The notes below the pieces were generated by a model that had not been told where the DNA came from, made no database searches, and worked only from the letters and a program-made list of their open reading frames with translations. The position numbers were made by a program, and so were the translations under genes. Below are positions 27,960 through 36,132 of a DNA stretch of 64,000 bases, one piece after another; within the stretch, counting starts at the first letter, position 1, and each line of letters begins with the position of its first letter. The DNA comes from Blastococcus fimeti (GTDB lineage: Bacteria; Actinomycetota; Actinomycetes; Mycobacteriales; Geodermatophilaceae): assembly GCA_900102115.1 (NCBI GenBank), contig FNAW01000002.1, positions 496,001 to 560,000 of the forward strand, read 5' to 3'.

Positions 27960-29033
27960 ATGGACCTGCCGCTGATGCCACCGGTCAAGCCCATGCTGGC
28001 GAAGGCGGCGACGACGCTGCCCACCGGCGAGGGCCTGTTCTACGAGCCCAAGTGGGACGGGTTCCGCTGCATCGTCTTCCGCGACGGCGACGAGGTGGAG
28101 CTGGGCAGCCGCAACGAGCGCCCGCTCACCCGCTACTTCCCCGAGGTGGTCGAGGCGGTCAAGCAGCACCTGCCCGAGCGCTGCGTGGTCGACGGCGAGA
28201 TCGTCGTCCCGGCCGGCGACCGGCTGCACTTCGAGGCGCTGCTGCAGCGGATCCACCCCGCCGAGTCGCGCGTGCGGCTGCTGGCCGAGCAGACGCCGGC
28301 CTCGTTCGTCGCCTTCGACCTGCTCGCCCTCGGCGACGAGTCGCTGCTCGACCACCCGTTCGCCGAGCGCCGGCAGCAGCTGCAGACGGCGCTGGCCGGC
28401 ACCCGGCCGCCGGTCTACCTCACCGGGATCACCGAGGACGCCGCGACCGCGCAGCGCTGGTTCGACACCTTCGAGGGCGCCGGTCTGGACGGCGTCGTCG
28501 CCAAGCGGGCCGATCTGCCCTACGGCCCCGACCAGCGGCTCATGACCAAGGTCAAGCACGTGCGCACCGCCGACTGCGTCGTCGCCGGGTTCCGCTGGCA
28601 CAAGAGCGGGCCGATCGTCGGCTCGCTGCTGCTGGGCCTGTACGACGACAACGGGCTGCAGCACATCGGCGTCGCGGCGTCGTTCCCGATGAAGCGGCGG
28701 GCCGAGCTGGTCGAGGAGCTGGCGCCGTACCGGGCCGAGGCGCTGGACGGGCACCCGTGGCAGGACTGGGCCAACGCGCAGGTCCAAGAAGATGGCGAGA
28801 ACCGCATGCCGGGCGCCACGAGCCGGTGGAATGCCAAGAAGGACCTCTCCTGGGTGCCGCTGCGCCCCGACCTGGTCGTGGAGATCAAGTACGACCAGCT
28901 CGAGGGCCGTCGACTTCGTCACACGGGCCAGTTCCTGCGCTGGCGGCCCGACCGCGAGCCGCTCAGCTGCACGTACGACCAGCTCGACGTCCCGGTGCGC
29001 TACGACCTGGCCGAGGTGCTGGAGACGCCTTGA
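27960..29033 (+). CDS. ligC: ATP-dependent DNA ligase LigC
   Basis: Stand-alone ATP-dependent ligase of 357 residues that seals nicks and repair intermediates. The adenylated Lys31 lies in motif I EPKWDGFRC. Motif III-like ERCVVDGEIVV, motif IV LDGVVAKR and motif V TKVKHVRTADCVV follow, then a C-terminal OB-fold. The length equals mycobacterial LigC (about 350). It lacks the polymerase and phosphoesterase domains of LigD. A PrimPol-type gene lies 1.7 kb downstream on the same strand; from memory LigC and PrimPol-C are adjacent in M. tuberculosis (Rv3731/Rv3730c). Confidence 0.93.
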   Translation: MDLPLMPPVKPMLAKAATTLPTGEGLFYEPKWDGFRCIVFRDGDEVELGSRNERPLTRYFPEVVEAVKQHLPERCVVDGEIVVPAGDRLHFEALLQRIHPAESRVRLLAEQTPASFVAFDLLALGDESLLDHPFAERRQQLQTALAGTRPPVYLTGITEDAATAQRWFDTFEGAGLDGVVAKRADLPYGPDQRLMTKVKHVRTADCVVAGFRWHKSGPIVGSLLLGLYDDNGLQHIGVAASFPMKRRAELVEELAPYRAEALDGHPWQDWANAQVQEDGENRMPGATSRWNAKKDLSWVPLRPDLVVEIKYDQLEGRRLRHTGQFLRWRPDREPLSCTYDQLDVPVRYDLAEVLETP

Positions 29034-29089
29034 CGGGTGGATCGGGGTCCGGCCGGGGGTGATCGTCTGCACGGGCGCCGGGAGGCTCC

Positions 29090-29095
29090 TAGGCT
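29090..29095 (+). promoter_or_regulatory. -10-like hexamer TAGGCT of the exported peptidase gene
   Basis: Ends 7 nt before the ATG at 29103. It splits the exported peptidase gene transcriptionally from ligC. Confidence 0.5.
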
Positions 29096-29102
29096 CGTGA
29101 TC

Positions 29103-30677
29103 ATGCGTCTGCACCCCGGCCGGCGAGCCGTCCTGCCCAGCCTGCTCGCCGCCATGACCCTCCTGGCGGCCGGCTGCACGTCCGACGGCGGCAGCGACGA
29201 CGAGCAGGCGACCACCTCCCCGACCAGCGCCCCGGCCGAGCCGACGGCGGAGCCGATCGAGTGGACCGACTGCGACGAGCAGCTCCAGCCGCTGATCGCC
29301 GGCCGGCCCGGGAGCGAGCGCGGCCTGTCCTTCGACTGCGCCCAGGTGAGCGTCCCGATCAGCTACGACGAGGCCGCCGGCGACACGCTGCCGCTGCCGG
29401 TCATCCGGGCGGTGCACCCTGGCCAGACGGAGCGGATCGGCTCGCTGGTCATCAACCCGGGCGGCCCGGGGGCGTCGGGCGTCGACGCGGCCATCGGCCT
29501 GGCGCTGACCCTGCCCGAGGACGTCCTGCGCCGCTTCGACCTGGTCGGCTTCGACCCGCGCGGTGTCGGTCTGTCCGAGGCCGCCGTCGAGTGCATCCCG
29601 GCCGACACCAAGGACCGGATGGTCGCCGCCGAGCCGCAGCCCACCAGCGCCGAGCAGCTCGACGACATCTTCGCCCTGGACACCGAGGTGGCCGAGGGCT
29701 GCGCCGAGCGCTACGAGTCGCCCGCGGCGCTGGGCGCGTTCAACACCGTCGACACCGCCCGCGACATGGACCTGCTCCGCGAGGCGCTCGGCGAGCAGCA
29801 GCTGACCTACCTCGGCTACTCCTACGGCACCACGCTCGGCTCCACCTACGCCGAGCTCTTCCCGGACAAGGTCCGCGCGCTCGTCCTCGACGCCGCCGTC
29901 GATCCCGACGCCGACAAGATGGCCTCCGCCGAGGCCGGCGCCGCCGGGCTCGAGGCCGGCTTCGACGCGTTCGCGCAGAACTGCCTGAGCCTGATCGCCG
30001 GCTGCCCCCTCGGCGCGGACCCCCGCCTGTTCGTGGACGAGCTGATGCTCCAGGCGTCGCAGGCCGCGATCCCGAGCGCGAAGGAGGGCGAGACGCGCCA
30101 GGCGACGCCGGGCGTCGTGCTCACCGCGGTGAAGGCGGCGCTCTACGACACCCGGACCTGGCCGCAGCTGTCGCAGTCGCTGGCCGCGGCTCGCGGCGGG
30201 AACGCCGCCGGGCTGTTCTCCCTGGCCGACAGCTACTCCGGCCGGCTCGAGGACGGCACCTACTCCAACCTGCTCGACGCCAACGTGGCGATCAACTGCG
30301 CCGACACCGAGGAGCAGATCGAGGCCGCGGAGGTGCGCCGGCTGGCCGCCGAGTGGGACGCGAAGTACCCCCTGTTCGGCGCGGGCTCGGCGGCCGGGCT
30401 CTTCACCTGCACGCCGTGGGAGGCCGACCGCACCCCGCTGCCCGAGCGCGACGCCGAGGGCAGCGCGCCGATCCTCGTCGTCGGCAACGCCGGGGACCCC
30501 GTGACGCCGCTGCCCGGTGCCGTGAACCTTGCCGAGAACCTCACCTCGGGCGTCCTGCTGACCTGGCAGGGACAGGGCCACACCTCGTACCCGAAGAACC
30601 CGTGCGTCAACGACGCGGTCAACCGGTACCTCATCGACCTGGTGGTTCCGCTGGACGGGCTCACCTGCCCTGCGTGA
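29103..30677 (+). CDS. Exported alpha/beta hydrolase, tripeptidyl-aminopeptidase (TAP) type lipoprotein
   Basis: Protein of 524 residues with a lipoprotein signal (lipobox LAAGC, Cys25) followed by a Ser/Thr/Pro/Glu-rich linker. The hydrolase core has the oxyanion GGPGASG, nucleophile Ser240 in GYSYGT, the acid in VGNAGDPVTP and the His in GQGHTSY, plus a C-terminal TAP-like domain. Such enzymes remove N-terminal peptides outside the cell; Streptomyces slpD/slpE and SLPs are relatives. The start at ATG 29103 is favoured by TAGGCT 7 nt upstream. It stands between ligC and the PrimPol gene. Confidence 0.88.
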   Translation: MRLHPGRRAVLPSLLAAMTLLAAGCTSDGGSDDEQATTSPTSAPAEPTAEPIEWTDCDEQLQPLIAGRPGSERGLSFDCAQVSVPISYDEAAGDTLPLPVIRAVHPGQTERIGSLVINPGGPGASGVDAAIGLALTLPEDVLRRFDLVGFDPRGVGLSEAAVECIPADTKDRMVAAEPQPTSAEQLDDIFALDTEVAEGCAERYESPAALGAFNTVDTARDMDLLREALGEQQLTYLGYSYGTTLGSTYAELFPDKVRALVLDAAVDPDADKMASAEAGAAGLEAGFDAFAQNCLSLIAGCPLGADPRLFVDELMLQASQAAIPSAKEGETRQATPGVVLTAVKAALYDTRTWPQLSQSLAAARGGNAAGLFSLADSYSGRLEDGTYSNLLDANVAINCADTEEQIEAAEVRRLAAEWDAKYPLFGAGSAAGLFTCTPWEADRTPLPERDAEGSAPILVVGNAGDPVTPLPGAVNLAENLTSGVLLTWQGQGHTSYPKNPCVNDAVNRYLIDLVVPLDGLTCPA

Positions 30678-30731
30678 CACTCGGCGCTCTGCCGGGGTAG
30701 GGCTCTGGCCGAGGAGAGGACGCACCCGCAG

Positions 30732-31799
30732 ATGGCGAGCAGCAAGGACGCGGTGATCCTCGACGTCGCCGGGCACGAGGTGCGGGTCTCCAACCCGGAG
30801 AAGCCGTACTTCGCGGAGAAGGGCATCCGGAAGATCGACGTCGTCGAGTACTTCGTCGCCGTCGGCGAGGGCATCCTGTTCGCGCTCAAGGACCGGCCGA
30901 CGACGCTGGAGCGCTGGCCGGGCGGGGTCTTCGAGGGCGCCCGCATCTCCACCCGCGTGGACAACACCGGCGACGCGTTCTACCAGAAGCGGGTGCCGAA
31001 GAACGCGCCCGAGTGGGTGCCGACGGCGCACATCACCTTCCCCAGCGGGCGCACCGCCGACGAGATCGCGCCGGACTCGGTGGCCGTCGTCGCCTGGTGC
31101 GCGAATCTCGGCACGCTGACCTTCCACCCCTGGCCGGTGGACAAGTCCGACGTCGAGCAGCCCAACCAGATCCGCATCGACCTGGACCCGCAGCCGGGCA
31201 CCGACTTCTCCGACGCGGTGTGGGTCGCCCCGCATGTGCGGGAGCTGCTGCACGAGTTCGGCATGGAGGGGTGGCCGAAGACCTCCGGCGGCCGCGGCGT
31301 GCACATCTACGTGCCGATCCAGCCGCGCTGGACCTTCACCGACGTCCGCCGGGCGGTGATCGCCTTCGGCCGGGAGCTGGAACGCCGGCTGCCCGACCGC
31401 GTGACGATGTCGTGGTGGAAGGAGGAGCGCGGCGAGAAGATCTTCATCGACTACAACCAGATGGCCCGGGACCGCACGATCGCCTCGGCGTACTCGATCC
31501 GGCCGAAGCCGCACGCCCCCGTCTCCGCACCCGTCGACTGGGACGAGTTGCCCGACGTCTCCCCCTTCGATTTCGACGTGCTGACCATGCCCGCCCGCTT
31601 CAAGGAGGTCGGCGACAAGCACGCCGGTCTGGCCGACCACGCCTTCGGCATCGAGCCGCTGCTGGAGCTGGCGGAGCGGCAGGCCGCGGACGACGGTTTG
31701 GGCGACCTGCCCTATCCGCCCGACTACCCGAAGATGCCGGGTGAGCCGATGCGCGTGCAGCCGAGCCGGGCGAAGAAGCCGGCCGACGACGACGCCTGA
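30732..31799 (+). CDS. LigD polymerase-domain-like primase/polymerase (PrimPol)
   Basis: Stand-alone archaeo-eukaryotic primase-type polymerase of 355 residues. Metal ligands Asp150 and Asp152 lie in RIDLDPQPG, and the active-site SGGRGVHIYVP and FIDYNQMARDRTIAS motifs follow. Such proteins extend or fill gaps at DNA ends with NTPs and act with LigD or LigC in repair. It lacks ligase and nuclease domains and no ku gene is in the window. The ATG has GAGGAGAGG about 15 nt upstream. Pairing with LigC in gap filling is inference from neighbourhood. Confidence 0.9.
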   Translation: MASSKDAVILDVAGHEVRVSNPEKPYFAEKGIRKIDVVEYFVAVGEGILFALKDRPTTLERWPGGVFEGARISTRVDNTGDAFYQKRVPKNAPEWVPTAHITFPSGRTADEIAPDSVAVVAWCANLGTLTFHPWPVDKSDVEQPNQIRIDLDPQPGTDFSDAVWVAPHVRELLHEFGMEGWPKTSGGRGVHIYVPIQPRWTFTDVRRAVIAFGRELERRLPDRVTMSWWKEERGEKIFIDYNQMARDRTIASAYSIRPKPHAPVSAPVDWDELPDVSPFDFDVLTMPARFKEVGDKHAGLADHAFGIEPLLELAERQAADDGLGDLPYPPDYPKMPGEPMRVQPSRAKKPADDDA

Positions 31800-31933
31800 C
31801 ATCGGCACGCCGACCGCCTCGATCGCGTGCCTGTGCTTCCTACCCCCTCCGTCCTGCTGACGAGTTCCCGTGGACCAGACTGTGCGCGGACGACGAGGGT
31901 TGCTGCCGACACGTGCGGCCGGAGGAGGACGCG

Positions 31934-32797
31934 GTGTCGGGCTGGCAGCTCCCCCGGTCGGTGCTCGTCCGCCTTCCGCTCCGGCTCAAGCGAGCCGTGC
32001 TGTTCTTCGAGGCGCACGGCCGCCCACCGGGGCGGACGACATTCACCGACAAGGTGAACTGGCGGGTGGTCAACGACCGCCGCCCGCTGATCGGCCAGCT
32101 GGGCGACAAGCTGGCGATGAAGGCCTACGCGGCCGCCACCTGTCCGGCGGTGCGGGTGCCGACCGTGCTCTGGTCCGGCACTGACCTCGCCGCGTTCTGC
32201 CGCGCCGATCTGCCGGAGCACTGGGTGCTGAAGCCCAACCACGGGTCCGGGCGGGTGCACGTCGGCACCGGTCGGCCGGACGCCGCCGAGCTGCGCCGGA
32301 TCACCGCGGGCTGGCTGGACGAGCCGCTGTACCGGAAGCAGGGCGAGTGGGTGTACACCCAGGCCCGGCGGATGCTGATCGCCGAGGAGTTCCTCGGTTC
32401 GGGCGATCCCCCGCCCGACTACAAGTTCCTGGTGTTCAGCGGCCGGGTCGAGCTGGTGCACGTGGACACGGGCCGGTGGGGTGAGCACCGCCGGCGGCTG
32501 TACACCCGGGACTGGACGCCGGTGGACGTCACCGAGGCCGTCGCGCCGGGGCCGGTGACCCCGCCCCCGGCGTCGCTGCCGCGGATGCTGGACATCGCCG
32601 AGACGCTGGGCGCGGCGTTCGACTTCATCCGGGTCGACCTCTACGAGGTCGACGGCGAGGTCTGGTTCAGCGAGCTCACGCCGTACCCGGGAGCCGGACT
32701 CGCCGGGTTCGACCCGGCCCTGGACCGGCGGCTCGGCGCACTGTGGCAGCTGCCGCCCCGCTCAGCCGTGCGTGCGAGACGACAGCTCGTCCCCTGA
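31934..32797 (+). CDS. TupA-like ATP-grasp protein
   Basis: Protein of 287 residues resembling the TupA-like ATP-grasp family linked to teichuronopeptide and exopolysaccharide synthesis. Visible pieces: TDKVNWRVVNDRRPLIGQLGDK, WVLKPNHGSGRVHV (ATP-binding loop), IAEEFLG, PPDYKFLVFSG and IRVDLYEVDGEVWFSELTPYPG (metal-binding end). The GTG at 31934 is preferred over 31913 because GGAGGAGG (31921-31928) lies 5 nt before it. The amino-acid substrate and polymer are unknown; no polysaccharide cluster is adjacent. Confidence 0.82.
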   Translation: MSGWQLPRSVLVRLPLRLKRAVLFFEAHGRPPGRTTFTDKVNWRVVNDRRPLIGQLGDKLAMKAYAAATCPAVRVPTVLWSGTDLAAFCRADLPEHWVLKPNHGSGRVHVGTGRPDAAELRRITAGWLDEPLYRKQGEWVYTQARRMLIAEEFLGSGDPPPDYKFLVFSGRVELVHVDTGRWGEHRRRLYTRDWTPVDVTEAVAPGPVTPPPASLPRMLDIAETLGAAFDFIRVDLYEVDGEVWFSELTPYPGAGLAGFDPALDRRLGALWQLPPRSAVRARRQLVP

Positions 32798-32883
32798 CGG
32801 AGCGGTGATCACCCGGTAGGCCGGCACGCCGCACCCCGCTGCCCATCGGGCGCCGCCGGTCGAGCCGGACGCGATCGCCCTGG

Positions 32884-32889
32884 CAAGCT
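32884..32889 (+). promoter_or_regulatory. -10-like hexamer CAAGCT of the DUF1330 gene
   Basis: Ends 6 nt before the ATG at 32896. It is a weak hexamer but shows the recurrent spacing. Confidence 0.3.
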
Positions 32890-32895
32890 CGTGCG

Positions 32896-33204
32896 ATGCC
32901 TGCGTACGCGTTCTTCGAAGTGGTGCTGCACGACGATCCGAGCCCGGAAGCCCTCGCTGCCTACGAGCGATACCGGGCAGCGGTGCCGCCCCTGATCGAG
33001 AGTCACGGCGGGCGCTATCTCGCCCGTGCCTGGCCGGGAACCGCCCTCGAGGGCGCTCCGGCCGGGGACCGGTTCCACCTCGTCGAGTTCCCGGACGCGG
33101 CCGCGGCGGAGGCGTTCTGGGCGTCACCGGACTACCTGGAGATGAAGCACGGCCGTGAGGGTGCCGTCAGCGTGCGGGCGGTCCTCCTCGCGCCGCCCGG
33201 TTGA
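32896..33204 (+). CDS. DUF1330 family protein
   Basis: Small ferredoxin-like (dimeric alpha/beta barrel) protein of 102 residues: MPAYAFFEVVLHD, YERYRAAVPPLIESHGGRYLAR and HLVEFPDAAAAEAFWASPDY. These are the DUF1330 landmarks. The function is unknown. It has a leaderless-type start. Confidence 0.88.
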   Translation: MPAYAFFEVVLHDDPSPEALAAYERYRAAVPPLIESHGGRYLARAWPGTALEGAPAGDRFHLVEFPDAAAAEAFWASPDYLEMKHGREGAVSVRAVLLAPPG

Positions 33205-33232
33205 TCGGTTCGCGGGCCACGCGCCGCCGGCC

Positions 33233-33673
33233 TCAGCTGTCCACGATCCGAGCGCGAAGGACCGACCGCTCGGTCGTCGAGGGTGATGGCCACGTCGAGG
33301 CGCGTGCCGAGCTCCGGCGGAACCCCCACCGTCCAGCAGGCAGCTGGAGCGGTCCTGGTCCGCCGCGAGCCGGTACAGCTCGACGTCGTCCTCGGGCCGG
33401 GCGGAGGTCGCCCAGGCCGCACCGCCGTCGGGGCGCACCTCCATCATCGCCAGCCCGGGCCGCGGAGATGAGCGCTCCTCCCGGCCGGTAGCGCAGCCGC
33501 TACAGGCGCTGCGCGATGGAGGCCACGACGGCGCGCAGGGCGTCAGCGGACTCGGCGAGCCGGTCGGCGAGGAGCAGGTCCAGATCGGCGTCGTGCAGGT
33601 CATCGACGGACGACAGCGGGACGAGGCCCTCTGCGGCGGAGGAGCGGGCGGGTGAGGCGACCAAGGGTGGCAT
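33233..33673 (-). pseudogene. Decayed gene: in-frame TAG plus frameshifts
   Basis: Reading from the ATG at 33673 (MPPLVASPARSSAAEGLVPL..., with a GGAAGAG ribosome site), the frame runs 57 codons to a TAG at 33500-33502. Coding-like sequence then continues in other frames: RLRYRPGGALIS, then LAMMEVRPDGGAAWATSARPE... to SSCLLDGG, then VPPELGTRLDVAITLDDRA, and finally VLRARIVDS with a TGA at 33233. The joined product would be about 145 residues of unknown family. At least three frameshifts and one nonsense codon argue for a pseudogene. The rest of the 713-nt gap (33674-33918) shows no gene. Confidence 0.5.
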
Positions 33674-33918
33674 GGGGGCTCTTCCGGACGAGGTGGCGTG
33701 CCGGTGCGCCGGCAGATCCGACCCTCCGTGCCGCACCGCAGGAGCACGCCCAGGAATCCGCAGGAAAGGCGCAAGTCCGGCCGACGTCGCCGATCCGTCC
33801 CTCCTCGGGGTGAGGACCGCACCCGTTCCCGGCTGTCCCGCGCGACATCGGGCAACCCTGGTCGATGCCAGGACGTCGGACCCACCGGACCGGCGCGGGC
33901 AGCAGCGGAGGAGGCGGG

Positions 33919-34359
33919 ATGAAGCACGCGCTCGCGGCGTACGGCGTCGTCCTCGTCGTGCTCCTCATGCTCGCCCGGCAGTACGAGGCGGCCGGCTGGA
34001 CCGGCGTCGGCGCGCTCGACGTCGCCACCGCTCTGGTGAACTCCCTGCTGGTCGTCGCCGTGGCCGCCGGTCTACTGCTCGCCGGGCGGCTCTCGCTGGC
34101 CGCCTGGGCCCGCTCGATGGATCGGTGGCGCCGCGCGCAGGCCGCCGCCGATGGCTCCGCCGTGCCGGACGCACGGATCGTCGGCGTCACCTCCTGGCGC
34201 GCCGGTTCCCGCCCCTCCCCCGAGCCACCCGCGCTGCCCGGCGCGGGACCCCTGCCGGCGCAGACCGTGTCGGCGGGCTTCACCTACGTCGGTCCCACCT
34301 ACGCGCGCGAAGCGCCGGCGGCTCCCCCGTTCCCCGAGCGGCGCGGCCGCCGGATCTGA
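33919..34359 (+). CDS. Small membrane protein, 146 aa
   Basis: I do not recognise a family. Two hydrophobic helices are visible (about residues 5-22 and 40-68). A basic stretch (WARSMDRWRRAQ) and a Pro/Ala-rich cytoplasmic tail ending ERRGRRI follow. A GGAGGAGG-like site precedes the ATG at 33919. It is divergent from the decayed gene. A role in the membrane is likely; more cannot be said. Confidence 0.65.
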   Translation: MKHALAAYGVVLVVLLMLARQYEAAGWTGVGALDVATALVNSLLVVAVAAGLLLAGRLSLAAWARSMDRWRRAQAAADGSAVPDARIVGVTSWRAGSRPSPEPPALPGAGPLPAQTVSAGFTYVGPTYAREAPAAPPFPERRGRRI

Positions 34360-34403
34360 TCATCTCGGCGCCGCATCCCTGGTCGCATCGGCCGTTCAGC
34401 CGC

Positions 34404-34409
34404 TAGGCT
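34404..34409 (+). promoter_or_regulatory. -10-like hexamer TAGGCT upstream of the cold-shock gene
   Basis: Would give a leader of about 60 nt before the ATG at 34476. Cold-shock genes often have structured leaders of this kind. Confidence 0.45.
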
Positions 34410-34475
34410 TTCCACGTCGGGAAGGCCCTGCGCTATGGCAGGACCCCGATGCACCACCTCAGCAAGGAGCGAGCA

Positions 34476-34679
34476 ATGCCCGAAGGAACTGTCAAGTGGT
34501 TCAACGCCGAGAAGGGGTTCGGCTTCGCCACCCCCGACGGTGGCGGACCTGATGTGTTCGTCCACTACTCCGCCATCCAGTCCAGCGGGTACCGCTCGCT
34601 CGATGAAGGCCAGCGGATCGCGTTCGACATCGAGCAGGGCCAGAAGGGCCCGCAGGCTGCGAACGTCACCCCGCTCTGA
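34476..34679 (+). CDS. Cold-shock protein (CspA family)
   Basis: Single-stranded nucleic-acid chaperone of 67 residues, one CSD domain: [20 protein letters not shown] (RNP1 region) and VFVHYSAI (RNP2). The ATG at 34476 has AAGGAG about 6 nt upstream (34464-34470). It stands alone, with its own promoter-like site and a strong terminator 16 nt after the stop. Confidence 0.97.
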   Translation: MPEGTVKWFNAEKGFGFATPDGGGPDVFVHYSAIQSSGYRSLDEGQRIAFDIEQGQKGPQAANVTPL

Positions 34680-34695
34680 TCTCCTGATCAGCACG

Positions 34696-34732
34696 CAGCG
34701 CCCCCGCCCGGTTCGTCCGGGCGGGGGCGCTG
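34696..34732 (+). terminator. Strong terminator hairpin after the cold-shock gene
   Basis: A perfect 16-bp stem, CAGCGCCCCCGCCCGG paired with its complement, around a TTCGT loop, followed by TCGTTCCT. It sits between convergent genes and may work in both directions. Confidence 0.85.
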
Positions 34733-34738
34733 TCGTTC

Positions 34739-35194
34739 CTACGGGGTGCGGGGGACGTACCCGCCGACGAGCGCCTGCATGAGCAGCGCCCCGGCCTCCG
34801 GCCCGACGGCGGTCGCGGCGTCGGCGAAGGCCCGCCAGCGCTGCCGCTCGACCTCGGTCGGCGCGTGCTCCGCCCGCGCTCCGAGCTGCTCGAGCAGCCG
34901 GTCCCACTCCCCCTGCGGGGTCGGCCACAGGCCGGCCAGCCGCCGGGCCTCCGCCGAGATCGCGGTGATCCGCACGATGTCGCCGGCGTGGTTGGTCAGC
35001 GGCTCGATGAAGCCGGCGCTCGCCAGCGCCTTCGCGGCCACGATCACCTCGGCCTTGGGCAGACCGCTGGCAGGCACCACCGCGCCCAGCAGGTAGGGCG
35101 ATCCGCCGTGCTCGGGGGCGTCCACCAGCCGGGCGATCGCCCGCAGCACGGGCAGGTCGCGGGTGAACCAGGTGTCGGGCAGCGGGGAGGTCAC
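34739..35194 (-). CDS. Winged-helix-like hypothetical protein, 151 aa
   Basis: The middle of the protein (about 25-85: SPYLLGAVVPASGLPKAEVIVAAKALASAGFIEP) reads like a winged helix, and the C-terminal half is alpha-helical and acidic. No named family is recognised. The GTG at 35194 is taken as the start (GGGGAG about 9 nt upstream) because codons further up look like untranslated sequence; the alternative is 35221. It is convergent with the cold-shock gene. Confidence 0.65.
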   Translation of the reverse strand: MTSPLPDTWFTRDLPVLRAIARLVDAPEHGGSPYLLGAVVPASGLPKAEVIVAAKALASAGFIEPLTNHAGDIVRITAISAEARRLAGLWPTPQGEWDRLLEQLGARAEHAPTEVERQRWRAFADAATAVGPEAGALLMQALVGGYVPRTP

Positions 35195-35307
35195 CGGCCC
35201 AGTCTCCCCGCCCCGGCGCACGAGGCGGCGCCCCGCCCCGGGACAGGGGGGCGGGGCGCCGGTCGAGGTGCCCTCAGCGGTCGATCGGGCTCAGCGGTCG
35301 AATGGGC

Positions 35308-35958
35308 TCAGCGGTCGCGGACGCCGGTCAGCTCCGGCCGGACCGCCAGGATCACGCCGAGCGCCGCGTAGCCGGCGAGCAGGTGAGCCGCGCCCACGAA
35401 GGAGCCGACCTCGGCGCTGGCGAGCGCGGAGACCGGCAGCATGACCAGCACCCAGGTCTCCGCGACGGCGGGCCAGATCCGCGCGGCCCCGCGCCACCGG
35501 CCGGCGATCGCGATCCGGATGCCGATCGCCGCCATGCCGAGCATGGACAACGGCCAGAAGGCGTCCAGCGCCAGGAAGACGGCGTCCTCGGAGAGGTCCG
35601 GGGCGACCATCCACTGGATCGACGAGGCGATCGCCAGGCCCAGCATGATGTGCTCGGCGTGCAGGAAGCGCCGGGCGAAGGTGCCGGTGCCCGTGGCACG
35701 GGTCCGGCGCTGGACGGCGACCAGGGCCACGAGGCCGAGCTGGAACAGCAGCGAGCTGGCCTTGTAGTACAGCGGGTACTCGCCGTCGGCCGGGTCGACG
35801 TCGTAGGTGAGCACGGTGCCCAGCGCCCAGGCGGCCGCGCCGGCCGCCATCGCCAGGCCGCCGAGCCGGACGAACCGGGTGGGGTCGGACGTCGGCACGG
35901 TCGCGGGCGAGGCGGCGGTGTCGGTGCGGGCGGGTGCCGGGCTGGCGTTGACGGTCAT
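35308..35958 (-). CDS. Integral membrane protein, 216 aa
   Basis: About six hydrophobic segments are visible after a Thr/Ala/Pro-rich N-terminus, e.g. LGGLAMAAGAAAWALGTVLT and AASLLFQLGLVALVAV-like stretches. The family is not recognised. The ATG at 35958 has GGAGG 5 nt upstream. It is divergent from the histidine kinase at 36133. The histidine of RRFLHAEHIMLG and acidic residues near helices could bind a ligand, which is speculation. Confidence 0.75.
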   Translation of the reverse strand: MTVNASPAPARTDTAASPATVPTSDPTRFVRLGGLAMAAGAAAWALGTVLTYDVDPADGEYPLYYKASSLLFQLGLVALVAVQRRTRATGTGTFARRFLHAEHIMLGLAIASSIQWMVAPDLSEDAVFLALDAFWPLSMLGMAAIGIRIAIAGRWRGAARIWPAVAETWVLVMLPVSALASAEVGSFVGAAHLLAGYAALGVILAVRPELTGVRDR

Positions 35959-36120
35959 CGGTCCTCCGGATCAGGGCGCGACGCCCCGGTGGCATCGCCG
36001 GTGACGACCGTGGCGGGCGGGCGTCCCGGGTGGCCAGGGGCGGCGCACCCGATCGCGCCCGGTCGATGTCCCGTCCGGATCGGGACGCCGCGCCCCTGTC
36101 CACCGGGACATCCGGCCCGA

Positions 36121-36126
36121 CAGAAT
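36121..36126 (+). promoter_or_regulatory. -10-like hexamer CAGAAT of the histidine kinase
   Basis: Ends 6 nt before the GTG at 36133; leaderless start proposed. Confidence 0.4.
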
Positions 36127-36132
36127 CCGCGC

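Noticed and set aside
26796..31808. 1670-aa minus-strand frame over ligC, peptidase and PrimPol genes
   Set aside because: Antisense to three well-conserved genes, with no recognisable motif of its own.
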